A stretch of DNA of 49,113 nt from Leptolinea sp. (GCA_012798535.1 JAAZMZ010000031.1:1-49113); one strand, 5' to 3'. Shown: positions 35,823 to 44,742, counted from the first letter of the stretch. The notes: generated from the letters alone by a model not told the origin. Made by a program: numbers and translations.

Positions 35823-36374
35823 ATGCCTGAATACCGCAGAATAAAATTGGCCGGGGGGACAATATTCTTCACAGTGGTAACGTATGATCGCAAACCGATA
35901 CTGGTATTGCCGGAGAGTAGAAGAATTTTGCGAAGAGTCTGGAAGGACGTACAGACTAAACATCCTTTTGAGACTGTCGCGATATGTCTATTACCAGATC
36001 ATTTGCATACTATCTGGAAATTACCTGAAGATGATTCGGATTATGCTATGCGGTGGAATGAGATCAAACGACATTTTACGCATGAATATCTTAAGCTGGC
36101 ACGGGAAGTAAGTGTACGAGATGAATCACGTAAGAAGCGGAGAGAATCAACCATCTGGCAGCGAAGATATTGGGCGCATATTATTTATGATCAGGATGAT
36201 TTACATGCGCACATTGATTACATTCATTTCAACCCGATGAAACATGAATTTGTGAATCAGGTATCTGATTGGCCGTGGTCGAGCTTTCACCGCTATATAC
36301 GAATGGGTGTGTATTCGCTAGATTGGTGTGGTTGCCTGGGTGCCGGTTTGATGGACAAATCTATGGGTGAATAA
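35823..36374 (+). CDS. REP-associated tyrosine transposase (RAYT, IS200-like)
   Basis: This 183-residue Y1 transposase has the HUH motif in CLLPDHLHTIWKLP and the catalytic Tyr region HIDYIHFNPMKHEFV. FTVVTYDRKPIL near the start and WPWSSFHRY near the end are typical of RAYTs. The enzyme nicks single-stranded DNA at palindromic REP sequences. The ATG at 35823 gives the usual MPEYRR start; an ATG at 35772 is possible. No good ribosome-binding site is seen for either. It is flanked at both ends by the same palindrome, so gene and palindromes form a compact unit. Confidence 0.88.
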   Translation: MPEYRRIKLAGGTIFFTVVTYDRKPILVLPESRRILRRVWKDVQTKHPFETVAICLLPDHLHTIWKLPEDDSDYAMRWNEIKRHFTHEYLKLAREVSVRDESRKKRRESTIWQRRYWAHIIYDQDDLHAHIDYIHFNPMKHEFVNQVSDWPWSSFHRYIRMGVYSLDWCGCLGAGLMDKSMGE

Positions 36375-36401
36375 TGTGATGATTAATTGAAAACAATACT
36401 T

Positions 36402-36433
36402 ATAGGGTGCGCTCGAATTCGAGCGCACCCTAT
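36402..36433. repeat. Palindrome, copy 3
   Basis: The same 28-bp core (36404-36431) with two more paired bases on each side, 27 bp after the transposase stop. Together with copy 2 it brackets the transposase gene. Confidence 0.97.
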
Positions 36434-36488
36434 TGATTGAACTAATGATCATCTTTCAGTAACATTTTAGATGAACTAAAACGTACTC

Positions 36489-36516
36489 TTGACATATACT
36501 CCGGTTCGGAGATAAT
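36489..36516 (+). promoter_or_regulatory. Promoter of the T-box-pheST operon
   Basis: A perfect TTGACA (36489-36494) and GATAAT (36511-36516) are spaced 16 bp. Transcription would begin near 36523. Confidence 0.7.
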
Positions 36517-36522
36517 ATCAGG

Positions 36523-36806
36523 GTAATAAACTACAGGCTGTGACAGAGAAGAGTAAGCTGACAGGCACCGTCAGAGAGATGCACCGGATCGTAAGACCGC
36601 TGCGAAGTGCATTCGGAAGACATCAGTTGAAGTTCGCTCTCGAGCCGAGCGGGTGAAAGCAGAGTAACCTGTTCCGTTTTGCCAGCGTTATCCGGCCGCC
36701 AGGTATTCCTGTGAATACAGCCTTCTGGCACCAAGCGGGCAGCTCCGGCTGCCAACAAGGGTGGTACCACGGACCCCATCCCGTCCCTTGGCGGGGTGGA
36801 GTTTTT
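36523..36806 (+). promoter_or_regulatory. T-box riboswitch (tRNA-Phe) with terminator
   Basis: The leader has the conserved T-box AAGGGTGGTACCACGG (36757-36772); its TGGT would pair with a tRNA acceptor end with discriminator A, as in tRNA-Phe. Stem I carries AGAGTA on its 5' side and GAAGTTCG on its 3' side, so TTC (36633-36635) is the likely Phe specifier codon. A terminator stem (CCATCCCG / CGGGGTGG) with TTTTT follows at 36776-36806. Uncharged tRNA-Phe should stabilise the antiterminator and turn on pheST. Confidence 0.93.
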
Positions 36807-36823
36807 ATTTAAGAGGAGAAAAA

Positions 36824-37867
36824 ATGCAGGATCACCCTATCCTAAACGAGCTGGAAGAGCTGCGCCAGAAAGGCATCGACAGCCTTCAAATCGTCCACGA
36901 CGAACTCGAACTACAAGCCTGGAAGGTGGCCAATCTTGGCCGCAGCGCCCCCGTGACGCAGTTGTTCAGCCAGATGAAGACAGTCTCCGCTGAAGTCCGT
37001 CCTCTTGTTGGTGAACGCATCAATCAGGTCAAGAAAGAATTTGAATCCGCCCTGGAAGAACATGCCGCTGCAATAAAACAGGCCGCGCTCAACAAAAATC
37101 TGACCGGCGGAGCGGTGGATATCTCCATGCCTGGAAGGCGCCCTTCCCACGGCCGGCTGCATCCTCAGACCATGACGCTGCGTGAAATCTACCGCGTCTT
37201 CGGTGATCTGGGTTTCCAGGTTTACCGCGCCCGCGATGTGGAGACCGATGAGTACAACTTCGAACTGTTGAATATTCCAGCCTATCACCCCGCCCGCGAT
37301 ATGTGGGATACCTTCTACACCACCAAACCGGGCGTCATCCTGCGCACACATACCTCACCCGGACAGATCCATGTGATGCGACAGTATTATCCTGAACCCA
37401 TCCGCGTCATTTTGCCCGGCATGTGCTATCGCTATGAGCAGATCAGCGCCCGCTCCGAATTACAATTCCATCAGGTGGAAGGCATCATGGTTGGCAAACA
37501 TGTGACCATGGGTGATATGAAAGGTACATTGACCGATTTCGCCCGCCGTCTGTTCGGAGAAAATGCACGCACGCGCCTGCGCCCTTCTTATTTTCCCTTC
37601 ACCGAACCGAGCGGCGAAATGGATGTGGAATGTTTTGTGTGCCACGGCTCCGGCTGTCAGGTCTGCAAAAATTCCGGCTGGCTGGAAATTCTCGGCTGTG
37701 GCATGATCCATCCAACTGTCCTTAAGAACGGCGGGTATGATCCGACCATCTACTCCGGATTCGCTTTTGGCATGGGGCCGGAACGCATCACCATGCTGCG
37801 CAATCAGGTCAATGATATTCGCAATTTCTGGGCCAACGACATCCGCTTCCTGGAGCAGTTCTCATGA
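36824..37867 (+). CDS. pheS: Phenylalanyl-tRNA synthetase α subunit
   Basis: This 347-residue class II synthetase subunit has an N-terminal coiled-coil and GRRPSHGRLHPQTM, then motif 2 (ILRTHTSPGQIHVMRQY, GMCYRYEQISARSELQFHQVEG), the FPFTEPSGEMDVECF region and motif 3 (FAFGMGPERITMLRN). A CFVCHGSGCQVC segment sits in the catalytic region. AGAGGAG lies before the ATG at 36824; earlier in-frame starts read through the T-box terminator. It overlaps pheT by 4 bp. Confidence 0.96.
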   Translation: MQDHPILNELEELRQKGIDSLQIVHDELELQAWKVANLGRSAPVTQLFSQMKTVSAEVRPLVGERINQVKKEFESALEEHAAAIKQAALNKNLTGGAVDISMPGRRPSHGRLHPQTMTLREIYRVFGDLGFQVYRARDVETDEYNFELLNIPAYHPARDMWDTFYTTKPGVILRTHTSPGQIHVMRQYYPEPIRVILPGMCYRYEQISARSELQFHQVEGIMVGKHVTMGDMKGTLTDFARRLFGENARTRLRPSYFPFTEPSGEMDVECFVCHGSGCQVCKNSGWLEILGCGMIHPTVLKNGGYDPTIYSGFAFGMGPERITMLRNQVNDIRNFWANDIRFLEQFS

Positions 37868-40404
37868 AAGTACCTCTTAGCTGGTTAAAAGATTATGTAG
37901 ATATCGACCTTCCGCTCGACCAATTGGCACGACTGCTGACCATGGCCGGTCTGGAAGTGGATGAGATCCGTACGGTGGGTTTACCCATTCCACATACAGA
38001 TCACAACGAATTCAAGTTTACCGGCCTGGAATGGGACCGCGAGAAGATCGTTGTGGCACAGATCGATGAGGTCATGCCGCATCCCAATGCCGACCGGCTG
38101 GTGCTCTGCAAACTGAAAGACGGTCAGGCCGAACACGTTGTGCTGACCGGCGCACCCAACCTGTACCCGTACAAAGGACAGGGGCCATTATCCCAACCCA
38201 TCAAGGTGGCATACGCGAAAGAGGGTGCCGTTTTATATGACGGTCATGCCGCCGGTCTGGAACTTACCACCCTGAAACGGGCCAAAATCCGTGGTGTGGA
38301 ATCTTATTCCATGGTGTGTTCCGAGAAGGAATTGGGCATTTCGGAAGAACACGAAGGCGTGATCTTCCTGGAACCGGACGCGCCCACCGGTATGCCGCTG
38401 GTGGATTACATCGGCGATGCGGTTTTTGATATTTCCATTCTGCCCAATATGATCCGCAACGCCTGCGTACTGGGCGTAGCGCGCGAGGTGGCTGCCATTA
38501 CCGGCAAGCCGTTACGGAAGCCTGTCCCATCACGTAAACCAACGGCAGCTTCCATAAAGGGACGGGTATTCATCAAGATTACTGAGCCGAAACTCAATCC
38601 CCGTTTTGCCGTGGGGATGGTATCCGGCTGCAAACGGGCGGATAGCCCGTACTGGGTGCAGCGGCGTTTGCGTCTGGCCGGCATGCGCCCGATCAGCGCG
38701 CTGGTGGATGCCACCAACTATGTGATGCTCGAACTCGGTGAACCGTTGCATGCCTTCGATTACGATGTACTGGTCAAACGGGTAAACGGCGGTGTGCCAA
38801 CCATAATCACCAGAACAGCCGCGAAAGGTGAGAAACTGACCACCCTTGACAACGTCGAGCGCGAACTCAATGATTACACCATGCTGGTTTGTGACACCAA
38901 AGGTTCGTTGAGCATTGCGGGTGTGATGGGCGGATTGGAATCCGAGATCACCGATTCCACCACCACCGTCCTGCTGGAAGGCGCGGCCTGGAACTTTATC
39001 AATATCCGTAAGACAATGAGCTATCTGAAACTAAAATCAGAAGCCTCCTTCCGAATGAGCCGCGGCGTCCATCCCGGATTATGCGACGAGGCGCTCTGGC
39101 TATGTTTGAGCCGTATGGCCGAATGGTCTGGTGGTGAGATCCACTGCGATCTGGTCGACGAATACCCGTTACCACCGAATGATCCGGTGGTAACTATTAC
39201 TCCCAATGATGTCACCCGCTGGCTGGGTATTGACCTGACCGTCGAACAGATAGCCAGTCTACTGACTCCTTTGGATTTCACCTGCAAGATAAAAGGTAAT
39301 TCGGTTGAAGTAAAGACACCTCCCAGCCGGCTGGATATCGGCACCACTGAGGGGTATGTAGGAGAAGCGGATGTGATGGAGGAGATCGCCCGTATGTACG
39401 GATACGACAACATCCCGGCGACCCGGCTGTGTGATGAGATGCCGCCGCAGCGTAATAATCCAGCTCTGGAAAAGGAAGAGCTGGTGCGCGATCTGCTGGC
39501 CAAATTCGGCCTGCAGGAAATCATGTCATACCGGCTGACCACACCGGAGCGGGAAGCCCGCTGGCTGCAACCAGTGAATGAGGCGGCTCCGGATCTGGAA
39601 TATGTCACCCTGCAAAATCCCATTGCCATTGACCGCCGGGTGATGCGCCGCAGCGTGACAGCTTCCGTGTTGGAAGCACTGGAAAGGAACATACGCCTGT
39701 CTGACCGTTTGTTGCTCTTTGAGATCGGTCAGATTTACTTGCCGCGGCCAAACGAAATTCTCCCGGAAGAACCCCGCCGGTTAGTGATCGGATTGACAGG
39801 CAAGCGCGAAACACCTGCCTGGGATCAGAAGAACACCGCTTCGCTTGATTTCTTTGATCTGAAAGGCATTATTGAAGAGCTGGGAGACAGTTTGCACCTG
39901 GCAAAAACCTCCTTCGCGCCGGCGCAGGCTACCGGTTTTCATCCGGGGAAATGCGCCAGTTGGATGTGTGATAATGAGACTCTCGGTGTATTTGGAGAGA
40001 TCCACCCCCTGGTCAAGGAACGCTTCGATTATCTCCAGTCTCCTGTGCTGGTGGCTGAGATCGACCTGGAAACTCTGTTGAAGGTCATACCGGCACGAAT
40101 CTCCATGGAACCTGTGCCTTCTTATCCGCCGGTTCTCGAAGATCTGGCATTGACGGTGGATGAGGCCGTACCTGCCGGGCAGGTGGAAGCGCTCATCCAA
40201 CAGACCGGAGGCAAACATCTGGTCGATATCCGTCTGTTTGATATCTTCCGCAGCGCGCAGATCGGCTTAGGGAAGAAAAGCCTGGCCTACAGCCTCACCT
40301 ATCAATCTCCGGAACGCACCCTCACGGATGAGGAAGTCGCTCTGATCCGCGGACGAATCGTCAAGCGCCTGGAACAAGAGCTGGGAGCCAGACTCAGAAG
40401 CTGA
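37864..40404 (+). CDS. pheT: Phenylalanyl-tRNA synthetase β subunit
   Basis: This 846-residue subunit starts with the usual MKVPLSWLKDYVDIDLPLDQLA, followed by the EMAP-type tRNA-binding domain (about 45-160, PHPNADRLVLCKL), the B3/B4 editing domain, the B5 domain, a class II-like core and the C-terminal ferredoxin-fold anticodon-binding domain (YPPVLEDLALTVDEAVPAG to the end). It forms an α2β2 enzyme with PheS; editing of Tyr-tRNA-Phe is expected in B3/B4. The ATGA overlap with pheS supports stoichiometric synthesis. Confidence 0.96.
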   Translation: MKVPLSWLKDYVDIDLPLDQLARLLTMAGLEVDEIRTVGLPIPHTDHNEFKFTGLEWDREKIVVAQIDEVMPHPNADRLVLCKLKDGQAEHVVLTGAPNLYPYKGQGPLSQPIKVAYAKEGAVLYDGHAAGLELTTLKRAKIRGVESYSMVCSEKELGISEEHEGVIFLEPDAPTGMPLVDYIGDAVFDISILPNMIRNACVLGVAREVAAITGKPLRKPVPSRKPTAASIKGRVFIKITEPKLNPRFAVGMVSGCKRADSPYWVQRRLRLAGMRPISALVDATNYVMLELGEPLHAFDYDVLVKRVNGGVPTIITRTAAKGEKLTTLDNVERELNDYTMLVCDTKGSLSIAGVMGGLESEITDSTTTVLLEGAAWNFINIRKTMSYLKLKSEASFRMSRGVHPGLCDEALWLCLSRMAEWSGGEIHCDLVDEYPLPPNDPVVTITPNDVTRWLGIDLTVEQIASLLTPLDFTCKIKGNSVEVKTPPSRLDIGTTEGYVGEADVMEEIARMYGYDNIPATRLCDEMPPQRNNPALEKEELVRDLLAKFGLQEIMSYRLTTPEREARWLQPVNEAAPDLEYVTLQNPIAIDRRVMRRSVTASVLEALERNIRLSDRLLLFEIGQIYLPRPNEILPEEPRRLVIGLTGKRETPAWDQKNTASLDFFDLKGIIEELGDSLHLAKTSFAPAQATGFHPGKCASWMCDNETLGVFGEIHPLVKERFDYLQSPVLVAEIDLETLLKVIPARISMEPVPSYPPVLEDLALTVDEAVPAGQVEALIQQTGGKHLVDIRLFDIFRSAQIGLGKKSLAYSLTYQSPERTLTDEEVALIRGRIVKRLEQELGARLRS

Positions 40405-40422
40405 ATGAAAGCAAATACTGTG

Positions 40423-40456
40423 AAACAGGCGGAGCCGTGAAGCTCCGCCTGTTTTT
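40423..40456. terminator. Terminator after pheT, shared with the convergent gene
   Basis: The 13-bp stem AAACAGGCGGAGC / GCTCCGCCTGTTT is followed by TTTTT on the forward strand. The stop codon of the convergent glycosyltransferase-like gene overlaps its right edge. Confidence 0.92.
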
Positions 40457-42059
40457 ATTTATATTCTGTCTTTATAAAACCCATCCCAAAGGGATCTTCG
40501 TAGAATTCCTTGTACCCTGTAATTTCATCCTTCTCGGCAGCCAGGTAAAACTCGTGAACCGGCCGGGTATTGCCGGGATTGACCGAGTTGGTCACCGATT
40601 CGGGCTTAGAAAACAGTGCGATGTTTTCTCTGTCCAGTAGAATCACATCCGGATTAATCGAATCGATGTATGCCATGGTTGGCATATCCCAGGTCATTTC
40701 GGTCAGATAATTGCCCCCCGGTGGGAAATATACTTTCCAATCACGGTAGACCACGCGTTTGACAGAATCAAATCCGGCCGGTAAAGCATTGGTCGCATCT
40801 TTGTAGAATTTAATCGAAGCGGATTGTTCTTCCTTCTTCAAGGCATCCGTGAAAATCTTTTGGTCCCGCGGGAAGAACTGCAGGGCTTGATAGGCCATTA
40901 AAAAGACAATCATATATTGCACGACATTGGAAGAAGCCACCTGGGGCTCATCTTCGGTCTTATTCTTGCCGGGGAAGAACAGACTCAGGCAGGAGACCAG
41001 CGGCAGAATGGCCGGCAGGAAATAATGTGTGCGCCGCGTGGCGGCAAAGTTGATCGTCAGGAACAGCGGAACAACGAAAGCCAGTAAAACCGCGTAATAC
41101 CAGCGTTTCTTTGAGAAACTCAATCCCACCAGAATACCGGCCAGGGTCATAAATATGAATTCCGGTTCGCCATAATGAATACGGAAGTCCTCTGGATACT
41201 CGTTGGCAAAATACGGCTGCGTATTGGCCTGCAGAATACCCATGGATGTCTGCTCGAATTGCAGCTTCTGATTCTCGATCAGAGCGGCGCGCTCCTGCGG
41301 GAAAAGCAGCAGCGGATTGCTGATCACCACAGCCAGCAACATGATTCCCAAAAACCCGCCGGCAGCAGTGATCACTTTGCGGAATGTGTATTTTTGCGTA
41401 ATCCACGCCCAAACAATGTAGACCGCGATGGAAAGGGCAAAGAACACACCAATGTATTTAATCCCCACTCCCACCCCGCAGATCGCCGCAGCGATAAAGA
41501 AAGACTTTCCCAGTTTTAGCGCGTCCCGGTCCAGGAAGAAGAGGATAAGCACAGCTGCCAGAACCGCCAGTCCATCCGGGTGCCACCACAGATTGTTTAC
41601 CATCACCGCCGGGATGATCAATAGAAAGACAAATAATCCGAGGGAACGGTTGATATCCCGGAAACGTGTCTGAATGTAAGTCAGCAAGATACAGGCTACG
41701 ATGATCGGGCCGACATTGATCACCTGACGCAGGACAGCAACAATGACATCCGTGTGGCGCAGCCAATCAGCGCCGTAAATCAGTTTGACCGGCAACACGG
41801 CCAGCGCCGACAGGAAATAAAACGGGTAGCCGTAGAAATAATGCAGGTAGATCAGAAAGTGGCGGATAGTCTCATAGAGATTCGAACCGGGCGTCAACAT
41901 TCCGATGAGATTCGGGTACTGGGCGAACTCATCGATCTCGAAAGCTGAGAGCATGGCGGCATTTTGCGCGCCTTTCAGATTGGGGGTGATGAAAAGCAGA
42001 AAAATGCCCACCCCGACGGCGGCTATGATCTGGAAATTGCGGTTTTGGGTTTTATCCAT
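40455..42059 (-). CDS. Glycosyltransferase family 39-like (GT-C) membrane protein
   Basis: This 534-residue protein has about ten membrane segments and the layout of lipid-linked-sugar GT-C enzymes (PMT/ArnT-like). An acidic pair (FEIDEFAQYPNLIG) lies in the first extracytoplasmic loop, with NLWWHPDGLAVLAAVLILFF and a C-terminal soluble region with WKVYFPPGGNYLTEM. Donor and acceptor cannot be deduced. No ribosome-binding site is seen, and a stem-loop ends one base before the ATG. It lies downstream of the cupin gene on the same strand. Confidence 0.75.
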   Translation of the reverse strand: MDKTQNRNFQIIAAVGVGIFLLFITPNLKGAQNAAMLSAFEIDEFAQYPNLIGMLTPGSNLYETIRHFLIYLHYFYGYPFYFLSALAVLPVKLIYGADWLRHTDVIVAVLRQVINVGPIIVACILLTYIQTRFRDINRSLGLFVFLLIIPAVMVNNLWWHPDGLAVLAAVLILFFLDRDALKLGKSFFIAAAICGVGVGIKYIGVFFALSIAVYIVWAWITQKYTFRKVITAAGGFLGIMLLAVVISNPLLLFPQERAALIENQKLQFEQTSMGILQANTQPYFANEYPEDFRIHYGEPEFIFMTLAGILVGLSFSKKRWYYAVLLAFVVPLFLTINFAATRRTHYFLPAILPLVSCLSLFFPGKNKTEDEPQVASSNVVQYMIVFLMAYQALQFFPRDQKIFTDALKKEEQSASIKFYKDATNALPAGFDSVKRVVYRDWKVYFPPGGNYLTEMTWDMPTMAYIDSINPDVILLDRENIALFSKPESVTNSVNPGNTRPVHEFYLAAEKDEITGYKEFYEDPFGMGFIKTEYK

Positions 42060-42085
42060 AATGCGGCAAGTTTACCGCATTTTTT
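42060..42085. other. Hairpin abutting the glycosyltransferase start codon
   Basis: AATGCGG (42060-42066) pairs with CCGCATT (42075-42081), loop CAAGTTTA. On the reverse strand it ends just before the ATG and covers the Shine-Dalgarno position. On the forward strand it is followed by TTTT and could stop antisense transcription. Confidence 0.55.
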
Positions 42086-42447
42086 CACAACCAGTCTGTT
42101 TTGACCGTGCGTTCGTTTTCCACATTGCCCGTGTTACGTGTGGATTTCGGCTCCATCAGCAGCACATGAACTTCTTCCGCCGCCACAGGCATGTGTTCCA
42201 CTCCGTGCGGGATGATGACAAATTCCCCTTCGCCGATGTGCAATTCTTGATCGTGCAGCTTGATCACCAGGCTGCCTTTGAGTACCAGAAACAATTCATC
42301 TTCGGTGTCATGGTGGTGCCAGATAAATTCACCCTTCAATTTCGCCAGTTTCAGGTGCGCATCGTTCAACTCCCCGATGATCCCCGGGTGCCAGTATTCT
42401 GTGATTTTATTCAATTTATCTTTAAGATTGACAGTCTGTATCATCAT
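42085..42447 (-). CDS. Cupin-domain protein
   Basis: This 120-residue protein is a single cupin with the metal motif WHHHDTEDELFLVLKGSLVI (first cupin motif) and GEFVIIPHGVEHMPVAAEE (second motif). All expected His/Glu ligands are present. The substrate is unknown; similar small cupins often bind a sugar or organic acid or act as isomerases. It starts with two Met codons. It lies between the DeoR-type regulator and the glycosyltransferase on the same strand. Confidence 0.85.
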   Translation of the reverse strand: MMIQTVNLKDKLNKITEYWHPGIIGELNDAHLKLAKLKGEFIWHHHDTEDELFLVLKGSLVIKLHDQELHIGEGEFVIIPHGVEHMPVAAEEVHVLLMEPKSTRNTGNVENERTVKTDWL

Positions 42448-42522
42448 GGGCTCCCAATATACTTTTTTGTACTATCCTAACACTAGATTAACAGTAGAAT
42501 TATCAATCATTAGTTGCCAATC

Positions 42523-43284
42523 TCACATCTTTCCTTTCAATATAGTGATGCCCATCTCCTCGTATGGCTTCAATATCTCATCCGGCGCATCCGGTTCGGT
42601 AATGATGTAGGTCAGATCAGAGATCGGCGCCACGGTGTACGGTGCGCCGGTATTCAGCTTGTCCACCGTGGCCAGTGCAGCCACTTCCGCTGAATTGGCC
42701 ACCATGATGCGCTTGACCAGCGATTCTTCATAATTCGGGGTGCTGATTCCCATTTCGGGATGCAGGCTGCACACCCCCAGCATGCACAGATCGGCGTGAA
42801 TGGCTGCGAATGCTTCTACAGCCGCGGCACCGATGGTCACCAGAGACGGCGAAAGCATATGTCCCCCTATCATTACGATCTGGATATCCGGGTAATCGGC
42901 CAGCGCCACGGCGATCGGCGGGCTGTTGGTCACCACCGTGGCATGCAATCCCAGGGGCAGCCGGCGGGCAATCTCAAGCGTGGTGGTACCGCCATCCAAC
43001 AGGATCACCTGGCGATTCTGGACCAGCGAAACGGCAGTACGGGCAATGGCGATCTTGGCATCGCTACTCATATACTGGCGTTCTTTATAACTTGCCCCGG
43101 CCGGCGAACGCAATAAAGCACCACCGTGAACCCGCTGGATCAATCCCGCATCTGCCAGGTCCCGCAGATCACGCCGGATGGTATCTTCTGAGACATTTAT
43201 GGCAGACGATAGGTCCACAGCCACGATCTTGCCTTCCCGGCGCAGGGTTTCCATGATTATTTGCTGTCGTTCTTCTTTTAGCAT
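42523..43284 (-). CDS. DeoR/GlpR-family transcriptional regulator
   Basis: This 253-residue repressor has the DeoR-type helix-turn-helix at its N-terminus (LKEERQQIIMETLRREGKIV, INVSEDTIRRDLRDLADAGLIQRVHGGA) and a sugar-phosphate-binding domain (VILLDGGTTTLEIARRL, IGGHMLSPSLVTIGAAAVEA, DLCMLGVCSLHPEMGIS). Members usually respond to sugar phosphates and often repress their own gene. AGAGGT precedes the ATG. It is divergent from an MFS transporter, and the shared spacer holds phased repeats. Confidence 0.92.
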   Translation of the reverse strand: MLKEERQQIIMETLRREGKIVAVDLSSAINVSEDTIRRDLRDLADAGLIQRVHGGALLRSPAGASYKERQYMSSDAKIAIARTAVSLVQNRQVILLDGGTTTLEIARRLPLGLHATVVTNSPPIAVALADYPDIQIVMIGGHMLSPSLVTIGAAAVEAFAAIHADLCMLGVCSLHPEMGISTPNYEESLVKRIMVANSAEVAALATVDKLNTGAPYTVAPISDLTYIITEPDAPDEILKPYEEMGITILKGKM

Positions 43285-43298
43285 GCGTACCTCTTGAT

Positions 43299-43350
43299 TG
43301 CGTTATTATGCGTTTTTATGCTTGACATTGCGTTTATTTGCATGTATTAT
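43299..43350 (+). promoter_or_regulatory. MFS promoter with five 10-bp-phased TGC repeats (candidate DeoR operator)
   Basis: TGCGTTATTA, TGCGTTTTTA, TGCTTGACAT, TGCGTTTATT and TGCATGTATT start at 43299, 43309, 43319, 43329 and 43339, exactly 10 bp apart. TTGACA (43322-43327) and TATTAT (43345-43350), spaced 17 bp, form the promoter of the MFS gene within the repeats. Binding of the divergent DeoR regulator here would block the promoter. Confidence 0.75.
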
Positions 43351-43413
43351 GAGTGTAATTCACGCGAAAGTCAAGTGCCTTTTCTACACAAATCAATATT
43401 CGAAAGAGATAAA

Positions 43414-44610
43414 ATGCGAACACCGCTTGGTACTATTATCCTGTCTTGCCTGGTTTTTATCGCTCTGGGAATATTAACGGCCGGAGTCGGGCCGATCCTC
43501 CCTGACCTGGCCGGGAACACTGCATCTACGCTGGAAGCCGTAGGTTCAATATTCACCGCAATATACCTTGGCGCATTCTTAACGCAGATCGCTTCCGGAC
43601 CTCTTACAGATCGTCTGGGACCGCGTCCGGTGTTGATCGCAGGATTATTGATGATGAGCGCTGGCATGACCGGGATCACCTTCAGTCGCAATCTGGCGGT
43701 TATGCTGGCCTGTGGGTTGCTGGCCGGCCTGGGTCACGGCGCTGTGGATATCAGCGTCAACATACTTTCGGCAAGGGTTTTCAAAGACCGCAGTGTGGCG
43801 GCTGTGAATCTGGTCAACTTCTTCTTCGGTGTCGGCGCGGTGTTAGGGCCGGCGATGGCCAGCTATACCATCAACCGCTGGCAAACGGCCATTCCGGTGA
43901 TCTGGTTTGGCATCGGCATGGTAATGATCATCGTTCCTTTTGTGGCTCTTTTCCTGCTCTCCCCGCAGGAAAAACCCATAGCCACAATCCAGGCCTCCGG
44001 AACGCCTTTTTTCCTTTCGCCTTTGCTGCTGTTGGCCGGATTGATCCTTTTCCTGTATGTCGGCGCGGAAAGTAGTATGGGTGGCTGGACTGCCACCTAC
44101 ATGCAAGAGACAACCTCTATTCCCGCCGATAAGGCAGCTCTGGTGGTATCCGGGTTTTGGATGGCGTTGACGCTCGGCCGCCTGGTAGGTTCTTATCTGG
44201 GCACCCGCTGGATGCCTCTGCGTTTGTTGAATTTCTGCCTTATTGGTGCCGCTACTGGAGGACTGCTTTTAGCCCTCACCACCGGTGCCATGCTACCCAC
44301 CATTCTTGCCGTATTGTTGATCGGTTTCTTCTTCGGGCCAATCTTCCCCACCACCTTCACCATCAGCGCGTCACTATTCAGTCAGGCTTCCGGCAAAGCA
44401 GCCGGAATGATCGTAGCGTTGGCCAGCCTGGGCGGAATGGCACTCCCACCCGTTCAGGGTGTAGTGTTGACACGTTTTGGCCCCAATCCTGCCGTATGGT
44501 TGATCGCCGTCTTTACGTTACTGATGGTTCTCATCAACTTCGGCCGAAATCGTGTAATCCAGAGACAACCACCTCAGGGAATGGCTGCTTCTCAGAGTAC
44601 GGCAAAATAA
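43414..44610 (+). CDS. Major facilitator superfamily transporter
   Basis: This 398-residue protein has about twelve membrane segments in two halves. LTDRLGPRPVLIAG is the MFS motif A loop between segments 2 and 3, and GRLVGSYLGTRWMPLRLLN is its counterpart in the second half. FGVGAVLGPA resembles a motif of sugar/H+ transporters of the FucP-like group, so a sugar substrate is possible, in line with the divergent DeoR regulator. The ATG at 43414 lies after the promoter; upstream in-frame starts overlap the repeats. AAAGAGAT is a modest ribosome-binding site. Confidence 0.9.
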   Translation: MRTPLGTIILSCLVFIALGILTAGVGPILPDLAGNTASTLEAVGSIFTAIYLGAFLTQIASGPLTDRLGPRPVLIAGLLMMSAGMTGITFSRNLAVMLACGLLAGLGHGAVDISVNILSARVFKDRSVAAVNLVNFFFGVGAVLGPAMASYTINRWQTAIPVIWFGIGMVMIIVPFVALFLLSPQEKPIATIQASGTPFFLSPLLLLAGLILFLYVGAESSMGGWTATYMQETTSIPADKAALVVSGFWMALTLGRLVGSYLGTRWMPLRLLNFCLIGAATGGLLLALTTGAMLPTILAVLLIGFFFGPIFPTTFTISASLFSQASGKAAGMIVALASLGGMALPPVQGVVLTRFGPNPAVWLIAVFTLLMVLINFGRNRVIQRQPPQGMAASQSTAK

Positions 44611-44683
44611 TACTCAATATCATCTTTTCCACCCTGAAAGGGAGGATTTCTATACCCACCATTTTGGAACAGGGCAAACATTT

Positions 44684-44715
44684 AAAACCATCCAGCATAA
44701 TGGATGGCTTTTTTC
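44684..44715. terminator. Bidirectional terminator between MFS and aldo/keto reductase genes
   Basis: The stem CCATCCA / TGGATGG, loop GCATAA, has an A-run on its left and CTTTTTT on its right, and serves both convergent genes. Confidence 0.9.
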
Positions 44716-44742
44716 ATTTAAAGAAATCATTGCATATGGAAA

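Noticed and set aside
34962..36433. CRISPR array from three repeats.
   Set aside because: Spacing is about 700 bp with genes between, and the repeats are perfect palindromes without spacers.
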